From NCBI RefSeq assembly GCF_017948485.1, contig NZ_JAFFSX010000005.1, forward strand, positions 1-64,000: a DNA stretch of 64,000 bases, read 5' to 3'. Below are positions 8,923-19,090 of this stretch, piece after piece (the stretch's first letter is position 1; every line of letters starts with the position of its first letter). Below the pieces are notes generated by a model. The model saw only the letters and a list, made by a program, of their open reading frames with translations, did no database searches and was not told the DNA's origin. Origin of the DNA: Streptomyces sp. GESEQ-35 (GTDB taxonomy: Bacteria > Actinomycetota > Actinomycetes > Streptomycetales > Streptomycetaceae). The translations under genes and the position numbers were made by a program.

Positions 8923-10371
8923 GTGAGAAGTGCGCCCACGATCCTGCATCTCGACATGGATGCCTTCTTCGCCTCGGCGGAGCAGGCGTCCAAGCCGAGC
9001 CTGCGCGGGAAAGCGGTCATCGTGGGCGGGCTCGGGCCTCGTGGCGTGGTGGCGACGTGTTCGTACGAGGCGCGGATCTTCGGGGTCCATTCGGCGATGC
9101 CCATGGCGCAGGCCCGCCGCCTCGCACCGAACGCCGCGTATCTCGTGCCGCGCTTCGGTTTCTACCGGTCGATCAGCGAGCAGGTGATGGGGCTGCTGGG
9201 GGCCCTGTCGCCGCTGGTGGAGCCGCTGAGCCTGGACGAGGCGTTCGTCGATCTGGAGGCCGGCGGGGCGGCCTGGGACGAGGCGTCGGCGCGGCTGGCC
9301 GGAGTGCAGCTGCGGGCCGACATACGGGCCGGGACCGGGCTCACCGGGTCGGTCGGCCTCGCCGCCTCCAAGATGCTCGCGAAGATCGCCTCGGAGCAGG
9401 CCAAGCCCGACGGTCTGGTGCTGATCGAGCCGGGCACCGAGCGGGCGCTGCTCGGGCCCATGTCGGTGCGGACGCTGCCGGGGGTCGGTCCGGCGACGGG
9501 CGACCATCTGCGGCGGGCCGGGATCACCACGGTCGACGAGATCGCCGAGGCGGGCGAGGACGAGCTCGTACGGCTGCTGGGCAAGGCCCACGGACATGCG
9601 TTGTACGCCATGGCGCTGGCGCGCGACGACCGGCCCGTGGTGGCCGAGCGGGAGACCAAGTCGGTGTCGGTCGAGGACACGTACGACGTGGACATCCACG
9701 ACCGGGTCCGGGTGGGCCTCGAGGTGCAGCGGCTCGCCGACCGGTGTGTGCGGCGGCTGCGCGGGGCCGGGCTGTCCGGGCGGACCATCGTGCTCAAGGT
9801 GCGGCGGTACGACTTCTCCACGCTGACGCGGTCGGAGACGCTGCGCGGGCCCACGGACGACCCCGGGGTGGTGCGGGAGGCGGCGGCCCGGCTGCTGGAG
9901 TCCGTGGACACCACGGGCGGCGTGCGGCTGCTGGGCGTGGGCGTCAGCGGGCTCGCCGACTACACGCAGGAGGACCTGTTCGCGCAGGCGGCGGGAGAGC
10001 AGGCGGAGAGCGAGGTGGAGGAGCCTTCGCCCGGGGAGGCGGCCGAGGTGCCGTCGGCGCCCGTGGAGCGGCGGTGGCCCGCGGGGCATGACGTTCGGCA
10101 TGCCGAATACGGGCACGGATGGGCGCAGGGCAGTGGCCTCGGGCGGGTCACCGTGCGGTTTGAGACGCCCGACTCCGAGCCCGGGAGGGTGCGGACCTTC
10201 CGGGTCGATGATCCCGATCTGGAGCCGGCGGAGCCGCTGCCGCTCGTGCCGCGAAGACCCGGCGAGCCGGATGAGCCCGAGGTGGCGTCGGTTCAGGCGT
10301 CGTCCGTGCCGGCCAGCTTGCCGAAATCGCGGTCCGGGAGTGAGGGAGGTGGGGCGATGTCGAGACCGTAG
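8923..10371 (+). CDS. dinB: DNA polymerase IV (Y family)
   Basis: A 482-aa error-prone translesion polymerase. The N-terminal HLDMDAFFASAEQ and the SLDEAFVDL motif carry the metal-binding acidic residues; the little-finger domain follows, and TQEDLF at about residue 348 is a beta-clamp-binding motif of the QxxLF type. A C-terminal extension of about 95 residues (YGHGWAQGSGLGRVTVRFE, then VDDPDL) is typical of actinobacterial forms and is not part of the polymerase core. No Shine-Dalgarno site precedes GTG 8923, consistent with a leaderless transcript from the damage-type promoter. The last 79 bases overlap the convergent PRC-barrel gene. Confidence 0.92.
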   Translation: MRSAPTILHLDMDAFFASAEQASKPSLRGKAVIVGGLGPRGVVATCSYEARIFGVHSAMPMAQARRLAPNAAYLVPRFGFYRSISEQVMGLLGALSPLVEPLSLDEAFVDLEAGGAAWDEASARLAGVQLRADIRAGTGLTGSVGLAASKMLAKIASEQAKPDGLVLIEPGTERALLGPMSVRTLPGVGPATGDHLRRAGITTVDEIAEAGEDELVRLLGKAHGHALYAMALARDDRPVVAERETKSVSVEDTYDVDIHDRVRVGLEVQRLADRCVRRLRGAGLSGRTIVLKVRRYDFSTLTRSETLRGPTDDPGVVREAAARLLESVDTTGGVRLLGVGVSGLADYTQEDLFAQAAGEQAESEVEEPSPGEAAEVPSAPVERRWPAGHDVRHAEYGHGWAQGSGLGRVTVRFETPDSEPGRVRTFRVDDPDLEPAEPLPLVPRRPGEPDEPEVASVQASSVPASLPKSRSGSEGGGAMSRP

Positions 10372-10664
10372 TGGTGGTAGAGCTGGAGTTCCTGCTCCGG
10401 CGAGAGGTGGCGGCCCACGCCGAAGTCGGGCGCGTCCTTGATCAGAGCGCGTTCGAAGGGGATGTGCAGGGTCCCCTCTATCAGCTCGCTGGGCTCGAGT
10501 GGGACGAAGGCATCCCTGCTGAACAGGCCGGTGCGTATGGCCGCCCACTCCGGTACTCCGGTGGCGTCGTCGAGGTAGACCTCGTCGATGGTGCCGATCT
10601 TGGTGCCGTTGCGGTCGAACGCCTTGCGGCCGATCAGGTTGCGCGGATCGATGTCGGTCTGCAC
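10293..10664 (-). CDS. PRC-barrel domain protein
   Basis: A 123-aa protein with one PRC-barrel fold (about residues 5-75: NLIGRKAFDRNGTKIGTIDE, VPEWAAI, FVPL) and a short helical tail (LSPEQELQLYHHYGL). Such proteins are common and mostly uncharacterised in Streptomyces, probably adaptor or stress proteins. GTG 10664 was chosen because GGAGGG lies 4 bases upstream on this strand; the frame stays open for 17 codons further. Its 3' end overlaps the end of dinB by 79 bases in antisense. Confidence 0.8.
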   Translation of the reverse strand: MQTDIDPRNLIGRKAFDRNGTKIGTIDEVYLDDATGVPEWAAIRTGLFSRDAFVPLEPSELIEGTLHIPFERALIKDAPDFGVGRHLSPEQELQLYHHYGLDIAPPPSLPDRDFGKLAGTDDA

Positions 10665-10782
10665 GGTCCCTCCAATTGGTCGCAACTCATCCGTAAGCAC
10701 TACAAAAGAGCACATTCAGCCAGGTGGCCACTCGAAGGTTCCGGCGTTGCCCTCGCTGGTACTCTGACAGCGGCTGCTGACC

Positions 10783-10979
10783 CCGTGCGGGAGAGTCCTC
10801 CGGACACCATCGGAGGCGCCGAAGGAGCAAATCCTCCCCGGAATCTCTCAGGCTCACGTACCGCACGGACGAGGTCACTCTGGAAAGCAGGGCGGGTGTC
10901 AACGGCTTCCGCTCTCACCGACGGTGAAAGCCGGCAGCCCTCGGGCGGCCGGTGAAGCTCTCAGGTTGAGATGACAGAG
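10783..10979 (+). promoter_or_regulatory. Tandem glycine riboswitch of gcvP
   Basis: Two consecutive glycine aptamers. The first spans 10783-10868, closed by an 8-bp P1 stem (CCGTGCGG with CCGCACGG) and containing the conserved GAGAG and CTCTCAGGC elements. The second spans about 10878-10979, closed by CTCTG/CAGAG, with GGAAAGC and a second CTCTCAGG element. The linker is only 9 bases. The start of gcvP is 69 bases downstream; no intrinsic terminator is visible between, so control may act on translation. Glycine riboswitches normally switch on glycine-cleavage genes when glycine is plentiful. Confidence 0.93.
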
Positions 10980-11047
10980 GGGGAGGCCGTCCGGGCACCC
11001 GCGCCGTGGTGCCCTCGAAGGTCGTGTCAGACCAGGAGGCCTCCGCA

Positions 11048-13933
<2,886 letters not shown>

Positions 13934-13945
13934 GTCACACATGAC

Positions 13946-13976
13946 CGGGGGCTCCGCCGTGAAGGCGGAGCCCCCG
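13946..13976. terminator. Bidirectional terminator between gcvP and the Mop gene
   Basis: A perfect 13-bp stem (13946-13958 with 13964-13976) and 5-base loop lies between the convergent stop codons of gcvP (13933) and the Mop-type gene (13982). Confidence 0.85.
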
Positions 13977-13981
13977 CTGCG

Positions 13982-14401
13982 TCATGCGGTCGCCAGCGAG
14001 ACCTCGGTCGACTTGATCAGCGCGACCACGGGAGTCCCTGGCGACAGGGCCAGGTCCGTGACGGCGTCCTTGGTGATCGCGGCGGTCAGCTCGCCGCCCT
14101 CGACGCCGATCTTGACGGAGGCCATGGCGTTGCCGGTGGCGACGTCGGTGACCATGCCGGGGAGCTGGTTGCGGATGGACAGGCCCTCGACCGGGGCGGT
14201 GGCCAGGGACACCTCCGTCGACTTCACGAGGGCGCGTACGGAGGAACCCGACGCGAGACCGAGCTCCTCAGCTGCTTCCAGGGTGATCGCCGCGGTGAAG
14301 TCCTGACCGCCGGTCAAGTGGATCTTCACCGTTGCCATGACCTCGCCGGGGGTGACGGACGTGACCGTGCCGGGGAGTTGGTTGCGGATGCTCAGGGTCA
14401 T
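13982..14401 (-). CDS. Molybdate-binding protein with two TOBE/Mop domains
   Basis: A 139-aa cytoplasmic protein built of two tandem Mop domains, each starting with an LSIRNQLPG repeat (residues 3 and about 73) and ending with the same VKSTEVSLAT / IKSTEVSLAT motif. Di-Mop proteins bind molybdate or tungstate and act as storage or delivery proteins for molybdenum cofactor synthesis. The ATG at 14401 is preceded by a GAGG-containing site. No molybdate ABC genes are adjacent. A leader hairpin repeat lies 50-73 bases upstream. Confidence 0.85.
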   Translation of the reverse strand: MTLSIRNQLPGTVTSVTPGEVMATVKIHLTGGQDFTAAITLEAAEELGLASGSSVRALVKSTEVSLATAPVEGLSIRNQLPGMVTDVATGNAMASVKIGVEGGELTAAITKDAVTDLALSPGTPVVALIKSTEVSLATA

Positions 14402-14450
14402 GGAGAACGCCTCGCAGAACGTGGGGGATTGGTGGGCTTTGCGCCCGCGG

Positions 14451-14474
14451 GGATCCCCACCGTAGCCGTGGGGG
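14451..14474 (-). repeat. Leader hairpin repeat, copy 2
   Basis: Read on the minus strand: CCCCCAC, a 6-base loop, GTGGGG, then ATCCCC. It lies in the presumed leader of the Mop gene. The arrangement (C-rich arm, G-rich arm, A, C-run) is the same as in copies 1 and 3. Confidence 0.55.
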
Positions 14475-14553
14475 CGGCCCCGGCCGGGTATGTGTGGGTC
14501 TGCGTCGCCCTGGCGGAGCGGGCGGTGGTGGACATGGGGTTGGCCGTTGGGTA

Positions 14554-14571
14554 TAACGCGATATAGCGTTA
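14554..14571. promoter_or_regulatory. Perfect inverted repeat TAACGC-N6-GCGTTA, probable operator
   Basis: An 18-bp site with perfect 6-bp arms and centre GATATA lies 30 bases before the DUF1707 start. TATAAC at 14552-14557 overlaps the left arm and could be the -10 box, so a protein bound here would block transcription. The divergent neighbour is a molybdate-binding protein gene, and the site has some resemblance to ModE-type operators with TATA-rich centres, but the regulator is not identifiable. Confidence 0.55.
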
Positions 14572-14600
14572 GTGCAGGATCGGTGATCGGGGTGAGGGAC

Positions 14601-15179
14601 ATGTCGGCTGAGCTTGCGTCGTCCGGGCTGAGGGCCTCCCACGAGGATCGTGATCGAGTCGTGGAGGTGCTCGCCGTCGCTGCCGGCGACGGTCGGCTGA
14701 CCGCCGAGGAGCTCGACGAGCGCGTGGGCGTGGCCCTGTCCGCCCGCACGATGGGGGAGTTGGCCGCGCTGACGACCGATCTGCCGGAGGCGGCCGAGGT
14801 CGCCGAGGTCAAGGACGTCGTGCGGATCGAGCAGCAGGGCAGTTCGACCCGGCGGGGCGAAGGGTGGGTGGTGCCGCGCCGGATGGAGATCCATTCGGCC
14901 TGGGGTGATGTGACGCTCGACTTCAGCCGGGCGGACATCAGGCACGACACCCTGCGCATCGACCTCGATATGCAGGCAGGGGCCCTGCGGCTGGTGACCC
15001 GGCCGGGGGTCGTCGTGGACACCGACGGCCTCGTGACCCACTTCGCCGAGATCAAGACGGACTCGCACACCGGGGTGCCGGTCGTCCTGCGCGTGGAGCT
15101 GGTGGGGGAGTTGAGCTACGGGCGCGTCGTGGCGCGTGCACCACGCCGCCGGTGGTTCAGGAAATCCCCGAAGCCCTGA
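14601..15179 (+). CDS. DUF1707 domain protein
   Basis: A 192-aa protein. Residues 6-60 form the DUF1707 domain (LRASHEDRDRVVEVL...GRLTAEELDERV...LAALTTDLP), a SHOCT-like helical motif common in actinomycetes; the rest is beta-rich and resembles a cell-wall-active-antibiotics-response type fold without a membrane span. Function unknown. In-frame GTG codons at 14583 and 14592 are alternative starts; ATG 14601 is the conserved-looking MSAELASSGLRAS start. Its last 23 bases overlap the convergent next gene. Confidence 0.75.
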   Translation: MSAELASSGLRASHEDRDRVVEVLAVAAGDGRLTAEELDERVGVALSARTMGELAALTTDLPEAAEVAEVKDVVRIEQQGSSTRRGEGWVVPRRMEIHSAWGDVTLDFSRADIRHDTLRIDLDMQAGALRLVTRPGVVVDTDGLVTHFAEIKTDSHTGVPVVLRVELVGELSYGRVVARAPRRRWFRKSPKP

Positions 15180-15675
15180 GCACGGCCCGCGCGGTCTCGT
15201 CGTCGATCCGGTGACGAAGTCTCCGCAGGTCGTCCGGGTCCTGCGGCAGCGTGCCGCGTTCGAGGGAGCGCCGGACGCCTGTGTCGAGTTCGTGCCAGAG
15301 CAGTGGGTTGGCGATCAGGACGCGGGGGTCGAGTTCCAGGCGTTGGCCGTGGGCGTCGCGCAGGATGAGGTGCGAGGAGATGTCGCCGTAGTGGCGTACG
15401 GCGATCAGGGCGTCCGTATGGACGGTGTGCCTTCCGAACGGGCCGCGGACGGTCAGCCAGCCGGGGCCCGCGGTGACGCGTTGGGGGAGGAGGACCGCGA
15501 ACGCCGCGGTGGTGAGGGCCAGCCACAACAGGGCGCGGGTCGGGGTGAGGGTGTGCGCGTCCCAGTCGACCAGCAGGGTCATCGTGCCGAAGACCAGAGC
15601 GCAGGCCGCCGCGAACCGGACGCTGCCGCGCCAGTGGCGGTCGCCGGCCGGGCTCGGCGGTTCGCTCGGTCGCAT
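15157..15675 (-). CDS. Small membrane protein, two spans and a PH-like tail
   Basis: A 172-aa protein with two membrane segments (about residues 18-35 and 45-63) followed by a soluble part with alternating beta strands (VTAGPGWLTVRG, ALIAVRHYGDISSHLILRD, RLELDPRVLIANPLLWHEL) that looks like a small PH-like domain. The family is unnamed; it seems Streptomyces-specific. ATG 15675 is chosen because TACCGT lies 7 bases before it, suggesting a leaderless message; ATG 15729 is an alternative. A decayed relative lies at 21685-21949. Confidence 0.65.
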   Translation of the reverse strand: MRPSEPPSPAGDRHWRGSVRFAAACALVFGTMTLLVDWDAHTLTPTRALLWLALTTAAFAVLLPQRVTAGPGWLTVRGPFGRHTVHTDALIAVRHYGDISSHLILRDAHGQRLELDPRVLIANPLLWHELDTGVRRSLERGTLPQDPDDLRRLRHRIDDETARAVLRASGIS

Positions 15676-15750
15676 GGGGCCGACGGTAAGTCCCCGGTCG
15701 TACGGCGGCGGTGCCGTTGACGGGGTCATGGCGCTGTACGGCCGCATTTT

Positions 15751-16012
15751 GACGCGATCCCAGCGCCCGCAACCTGATACCGGCGCCCGTACTCCGATAC
15801 CTGCGCCCGCACTCCGATGCCCGCGCCCGTCAAGCGATCCGGGTGTCGGCACTCCGATGCCCGCGCCGTGAGCGATCCGGGTGCCCCGCCCCGATCCGGG
15901 CGCTCGCCACACGATCCGGGCGTCCGTACGTCGATCGATCCCGCGTCGGCCCCTCAATCCCGGCGTCCGGCCCCCGATCCCGGCGCCCGCAACGCGATCT
16001 CGGCGCCCGCCC
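15751..16012. repeat. Tandem array of about 13 degenerate 20-bp units
   Basis: A GCGCCCG-like core recurs at 15763, 15783, 15803, 15823, 15843, 15863, 15881, 15900, 15920, 15943, 15963, 15983 and 16003, so the period is 20 bp with few slips. The consensus is about CGATCCCGGCGCCCGCAAC. The array fills the space between two minus-strand genes and ends next to the stop codon of the permease. Because 20 is not a multiple of 3, all frames stay open through it and give spurious Pro/Arg-rich frames. There are no unique spacers, so it is not a CRISPR array. Confidence 0.85.
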
Positions 16013-17965
16013 TCAGCCGGTGTGGACGCGGGGTCGTCGGGCGCGGTCCGGTTCTGCTTCGCGCAGGACCTCTCGGGTGGTCGGGGCGACCTCGCCCTGG
16101 CCGAAGAGGAAGAAGCGCAGGAAGTTGGCGAAGGGGTTGCCCTCGGTCCACTCGAAGTAGATGTGCGGGATGCAGCCGGTGGTGTCGCGGACGTCGAGGA
16201 GCAGCGCGGCCAGGGCGTTGGAGACTGAGGAGGACTCCAGGGACAGGACCCGGTAGCGGTTGTGCATGACCTCGCCGCGCACGGTCAGGCCGGACTCGAA
16301 CTCGGAGGGGTCGGTGACCGTGACCTCGACGAAGACGAAGTCGTCCTGCTCGGAGAGGTCGTTGTCCTGCCGGATCTGCTCGATCTTGTCCCGGTACTCG
16401 GCCTTGTCACGCGCGTCGGGTTCGTTGGCGATGAACCGGATCTTGCGGCTGGCGATGTCCCGGACGAATCGTTCCGCCATGTCGTCCATCGTCACGCTGG
16501 TCACGCGGAGTTCGAAGGCTCGGGCCAGCCGGGAGGCCAGGGAGAGGATGATGATGCCCGCGATGAAGCAGGCGCCGATCTTCACGCCGTCCGGACGCTC
16601 GATGACGTTGACGATCGTCGTGTAGAGGAACACCGCCGAGATCACCGCGAAGGCGATGGTCCAGTTCCGTTGTCCGGCCTTGCGGGCGGCGATCGTCACG
16701 GCGATCGCGGCGGAGCTGATCAGCACCAGGACACCGGTGGCGTAGGCGCCGCCCTGCGCGTCCACGTCGGCGTCGAAGATCCAGGTCACCAGGAAGGCGA
16801 CCAGGGTGAAGACGATGACCATCGGGCGCACGGCACGGGCCCAGTGCGGGGCCATGCCGTAGCGGGGCAGGTAGCGGGGCATCAGGTTGAGCAGGCCGGC
16901 CATGGCGGAGGCGCCGGCGAACCACAGGATGGCGATCGTCGAGACGTCGTAGACCGTGCCGAAGGCGCCGCCGAGGTAGTCGTGCGCGAGGTACGCGAGG
17001 GCGCGGCCGTTGGCCTGGCCGCCCTCCTCGAACTCCTTCTCGGGGATCAGGAGCGTGGTGATGAAGCTGGTGGTGATCAGGAAACAGCTCATGATCAGGG
17101 CGGCCGTGGTGAGCAGCTTCTTGGTGCCCCGGATCCGGCCCTTCGGGTCCTCCTCGGTGTCGCCCGCGTCGCCCGTGACGTGCGGCATGACGGCAACGCC
17201 GGTCTCGAAGCCGGAGAGGCCGAGGGCGAGCTTCGGGAAGACGATCAGGGACACGCCGATCATGACGAAGACGTTGCCGTGCTCGGCGGTCAGGGCGCTC
17301 GACCAGTCGGTGACGACGTGGCCTTCGGTGACGACGTGCCACAGGCCGACGATCACGACGACGACGTTCAGCGCCAGGTAGAGCCCGACGAGGGCGACGG
17401 CGACACCGATCGCCTCCAGGAAGCCCTTGAGGAACACCGCGCCGAGCAGCGCGACGAGCACGAGGGTGATCAGCATCTGCCGGTCGTGCAGGGCACTGTT
17501 CAGATGGGGGTTCTCCACCAGGTGGGTGGAGGCGTCCGCGGCCGAGAGCGTGATGGTGATCAGGAAGTCGGTGGCGGCGAAGCCGAGCAGCGTCAGGACG
17601 AACAGCTTGCCCTTCCAGAAGGTGAGCAGCCGCTCCAGCATCGCGATCGAGCCCTGTCCGTGCGGGCTCTCCTCGGCCACTCTGCGGTAGACGGGCAGCG
17701 CGCCGGCAAGGGTGACGATCACGAGGATGATGGTCGCGATGGGCGACAGCAGGCCGGCCGCGAGGGCCGCGATGCCCGGCTGATAGCCGAGGGTCGAGAA
17801 GTAGTCGACGCCGGTCAGGCACATCACGCGGTACCAGTGCTGGCCCTCGTCCGCCTTCGGCTCGGCGCTCGGTGCGTGCTGCGCGCCGGTCTTGCCCATG
17901 TCGGACAGGCCCTCCAGCATCCAGGCGCGCAGGCGACTGGCCGGGGGGTGTTCCGTGGTGGCCAT
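16013..17965 (-). CDS. APC-superfamily permease with cytoplasmic C-terminal domain
   Basis: A 650-aa integral membrane protein. After about 45 soluble residues it has the APC opening ([21 protein letters not shown]) and about 12 membrane segments to residue 480, then a cytoplasmic domain of about 165 residues. It is annotated as an amino-acid permease by family, but its location beside Kdp and KimA-type genes, and a box shared with them in its promoter, make a cation or osmolyte role possible. ATG 17965 has AGGAG 7 bases upstream on this strand. The leader carries a hairpin repeat. Confidence 0.8.
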   Translation of the reverse strand: MATTEHPPASRLRAWMLEGLSDMGKTGAQHAPSAEPKADEGQHWYRVMCLTGVDYFSTLGYQPGIAALAAGLLSPIATIILVIVTLAGALPVYRRVAEESPHGQGSIAMLERLLTFWKGKLFVLTLLGFAATDFLITITLSAADASTHLVENPHLNSALHDRQMLITLVLVALLGAVFLKGFLEAIGVAVALVGLYLALNVVVVIVGLWHVVTEGHVVTDWSSALTAEHGNVFVMIGVSLIVFPKLALGLSGFETGVAVMPHVTGDAGDTEEDPKGRIRGTKKLLTTAALIMSCFLITTSFITTLLIPEKEFEEGGQANGRALAYLAHDYLGGAFGTVYDVSTIAILWFAGASAMAGLLNLMPRYLPRYGMAPHWARAVRPMVIVFTLVAFLVTWIFDADVDAQGGAYATGVLVLISSAAIAVTIAARKAGQRNWTIAFAVISAVFLYTTIVNVIERPDGVKIGACFIAGIIILSLASRLARAFELRVTSVTMDDMAERFVRDIASRKIRFIANEPDARDKAEYRDKIEQIRQDNDLSEQDDFVFVEVTVTDPSEFESGLTVRGEVMHNRYRVLSLESSSVSNALAALLLDVRDTTGCIPHIYFEWTEGNPFANFLRFFLFGQGEVAPTTREVLREAEPDRARRPRVHTG

Positions 17966-17988
17966 CGGCGTGCTCCTGATGTGCGGCT

Positions 17989-18021
17989 GGGGGTCCCCCC
18001 ACGCTCTTAAGGCAGTGGGGG
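17989..18021 (-). repeat. Leader hairpin repeat, copy 3
   Basis: Minus strand: CCCCCAC (18021-18015), a 12-base loop, GTGGGGGG, an A, then CCCCC. It lies 24-56 bases upstream of the permease start. This is the longest of the three copies in the window. Confidence 0.6.
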
Positions 18022-18104
18022 AGTGTGGATCCGGCCATCACGCGGACGGCGGCACCAGCGTAAGCGGAGAGTGACGCCCGGGCCCACGGATGAGGGGGCC
18101 GGAG

Positions 18105-18123
18105 GCGTCAAGCTTGCGTTAAG
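18105..18123. promoter_or_regulatory. 11-bp direct repeat (KdpE-like box) near the APC permease promoter
   Basis: GCGTCAAG (18105-18112) and GCGTTAAG (18116-18123) are spaced by exactly 11 bp. The site is 140 bases upstream of the permease start, but reads in the opposite orientation to that gene. The motif is shared with four other sites in the potassium region. Confidence 0.5.
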
Positions 18124-18285
18124 AGTGGCCGTGTCGCCGTGGGTTGCCCATCAAGAAGTGAACTCCAGGAACCCATTCGCTGCCACTGCGCTGTATGGGG
18201 GAGGTTCGGTCCGGGTGATCAGTGGCGGACACCCAGCGTCATGTCGTGCGGCGCGAAGGAGTCGTCCGCCTGTGGCTCATGCGCC

Positions 18286-18675
18286 TCATGCGCCTCGTGC
18301 GCTGAGCCGGTCGTGGGAGATAGGGCTGCCGACCGCGTAGTGCACATACTCGCGGACCAGTCGGCAGCCGGCGGTCCAGGCGAGCAGGGGGCCGGCGCGG
18401 TTGAGGACGGCGTAGTTCCAGCCGGGGGTGCGGTTGCGGGCGGCGATGTCCTCGCACAGGGCGTTGACGCAGGCCAGGGCGAGGAGGTAGGTGCAGGCGA
18501 CGGCAAGGACGCGGCCCTTGCGGCTCAGCGCCGCCCAGCCGTGTCCGGAGGCGGCGAGGCCGAGCGGGCCGCCCCAGCTGGCCGAAAGCCATGAGGCGTC
18601 CGGGTCGAGGTCCTCCAGTGCGTCGGTGTCGGCCGGTTCCAGCCGGCGCAGGGTGATCCCGAAGGGGACTGTGGC
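18286..18675 (-). pseudogene. Remnant of a GNAT acetyltransferase
   Basis: The frame encodes a recognisable N-terminus (GITLRRLEPADTDALEDLDP) and C-terminus (LACVNALCEDIAARNRTPGW, then NRAGPLLAWTAGCRLVREY) of a GNAT protein, but the central acetyl-CoA-binding strand and the Q/RxxGxG/A loop are missing between VACTYLLA and LACVNAL, so an internal deletion has removed the active core. No start codon with a ribosome-binding site is evident. Confidence 0.65.
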
Positions 18676-18695
18676 GGGCTGTGATTCGGTCTGCC

Positions 18696-18857
18696 GGGGC
18701 TGATCTCGATCTGGGGGGGGGTGCCGGGCAGCAACGCCACGGAGAGACCGGCGACCACGAGCAGGGAGGCGGCGGGGATCCGCCATCGGCGCGCGAAGGT
18801 CGCCACGACCGTGGCGAGCACCACAAGTGCGAGAACGTACCGACGCTTCGCATGCCG
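18696..18857 (-). pseudogene. N-terminal fragment of a CPA1-type Na+/H+ antiporter
   Basis: About 54 codons resemble the first two membrane helices of a cation/proton antiporter (RRYVLALVVLATVVATFARR, then SLLVVAGLSVALLPG and IEISP). The similarity stops abruptly and the sequence runs, in another frame, into the GNAT remnant, so two unrelated truncated genes are joined here. The assignment rests on pattern similarity of a short hydrophobic stretch. Confidence 0.5.
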
Positions 18858-18946
18858 TCCCCCTGGGGCGTTGTTCACGGAGCCACGTTGGCTCCACGCC
18901 GACCAGGCTTCCCGGCACACCGCTTTCACTCTGTCGACACGGGCTG

Positions 18947-18965
18947 TGTCAAGGCAGTGTCAAGG
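18947..18965 (+). promoter_or_regulatory. 11-bp direct repeat (KdpE-like box) upstream of kdpD
   Basis: TGTCAAGG occurs twice, at 18947-18954 and 18958-18965, an exact repeat with 11-bp period. It lies 126 bases before the sensor kinase start and reads in the same direction as that gene. Confidence 0.65.
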
Positions 18966-19090
18966 TCCACGTGAGCCGCGCCAAGGATCCGCTAACGGCC
19001 GTGCCGACCGCCCCGTAGAGGGGCTTCGGTGAGAGCTGACACCGGTCTCCTCAGAGGAGTTGAGCCAGTGAGCGGAGCGCTACGGCTGCG

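Noticed and set aside
15751..16012. CRISPR array or several Pro/Arg-rich small genes in the tandem repeat
   Set aside because: Units are contiguous with no unique spacers, and frames are open in all phases only because of the 20-bp period.
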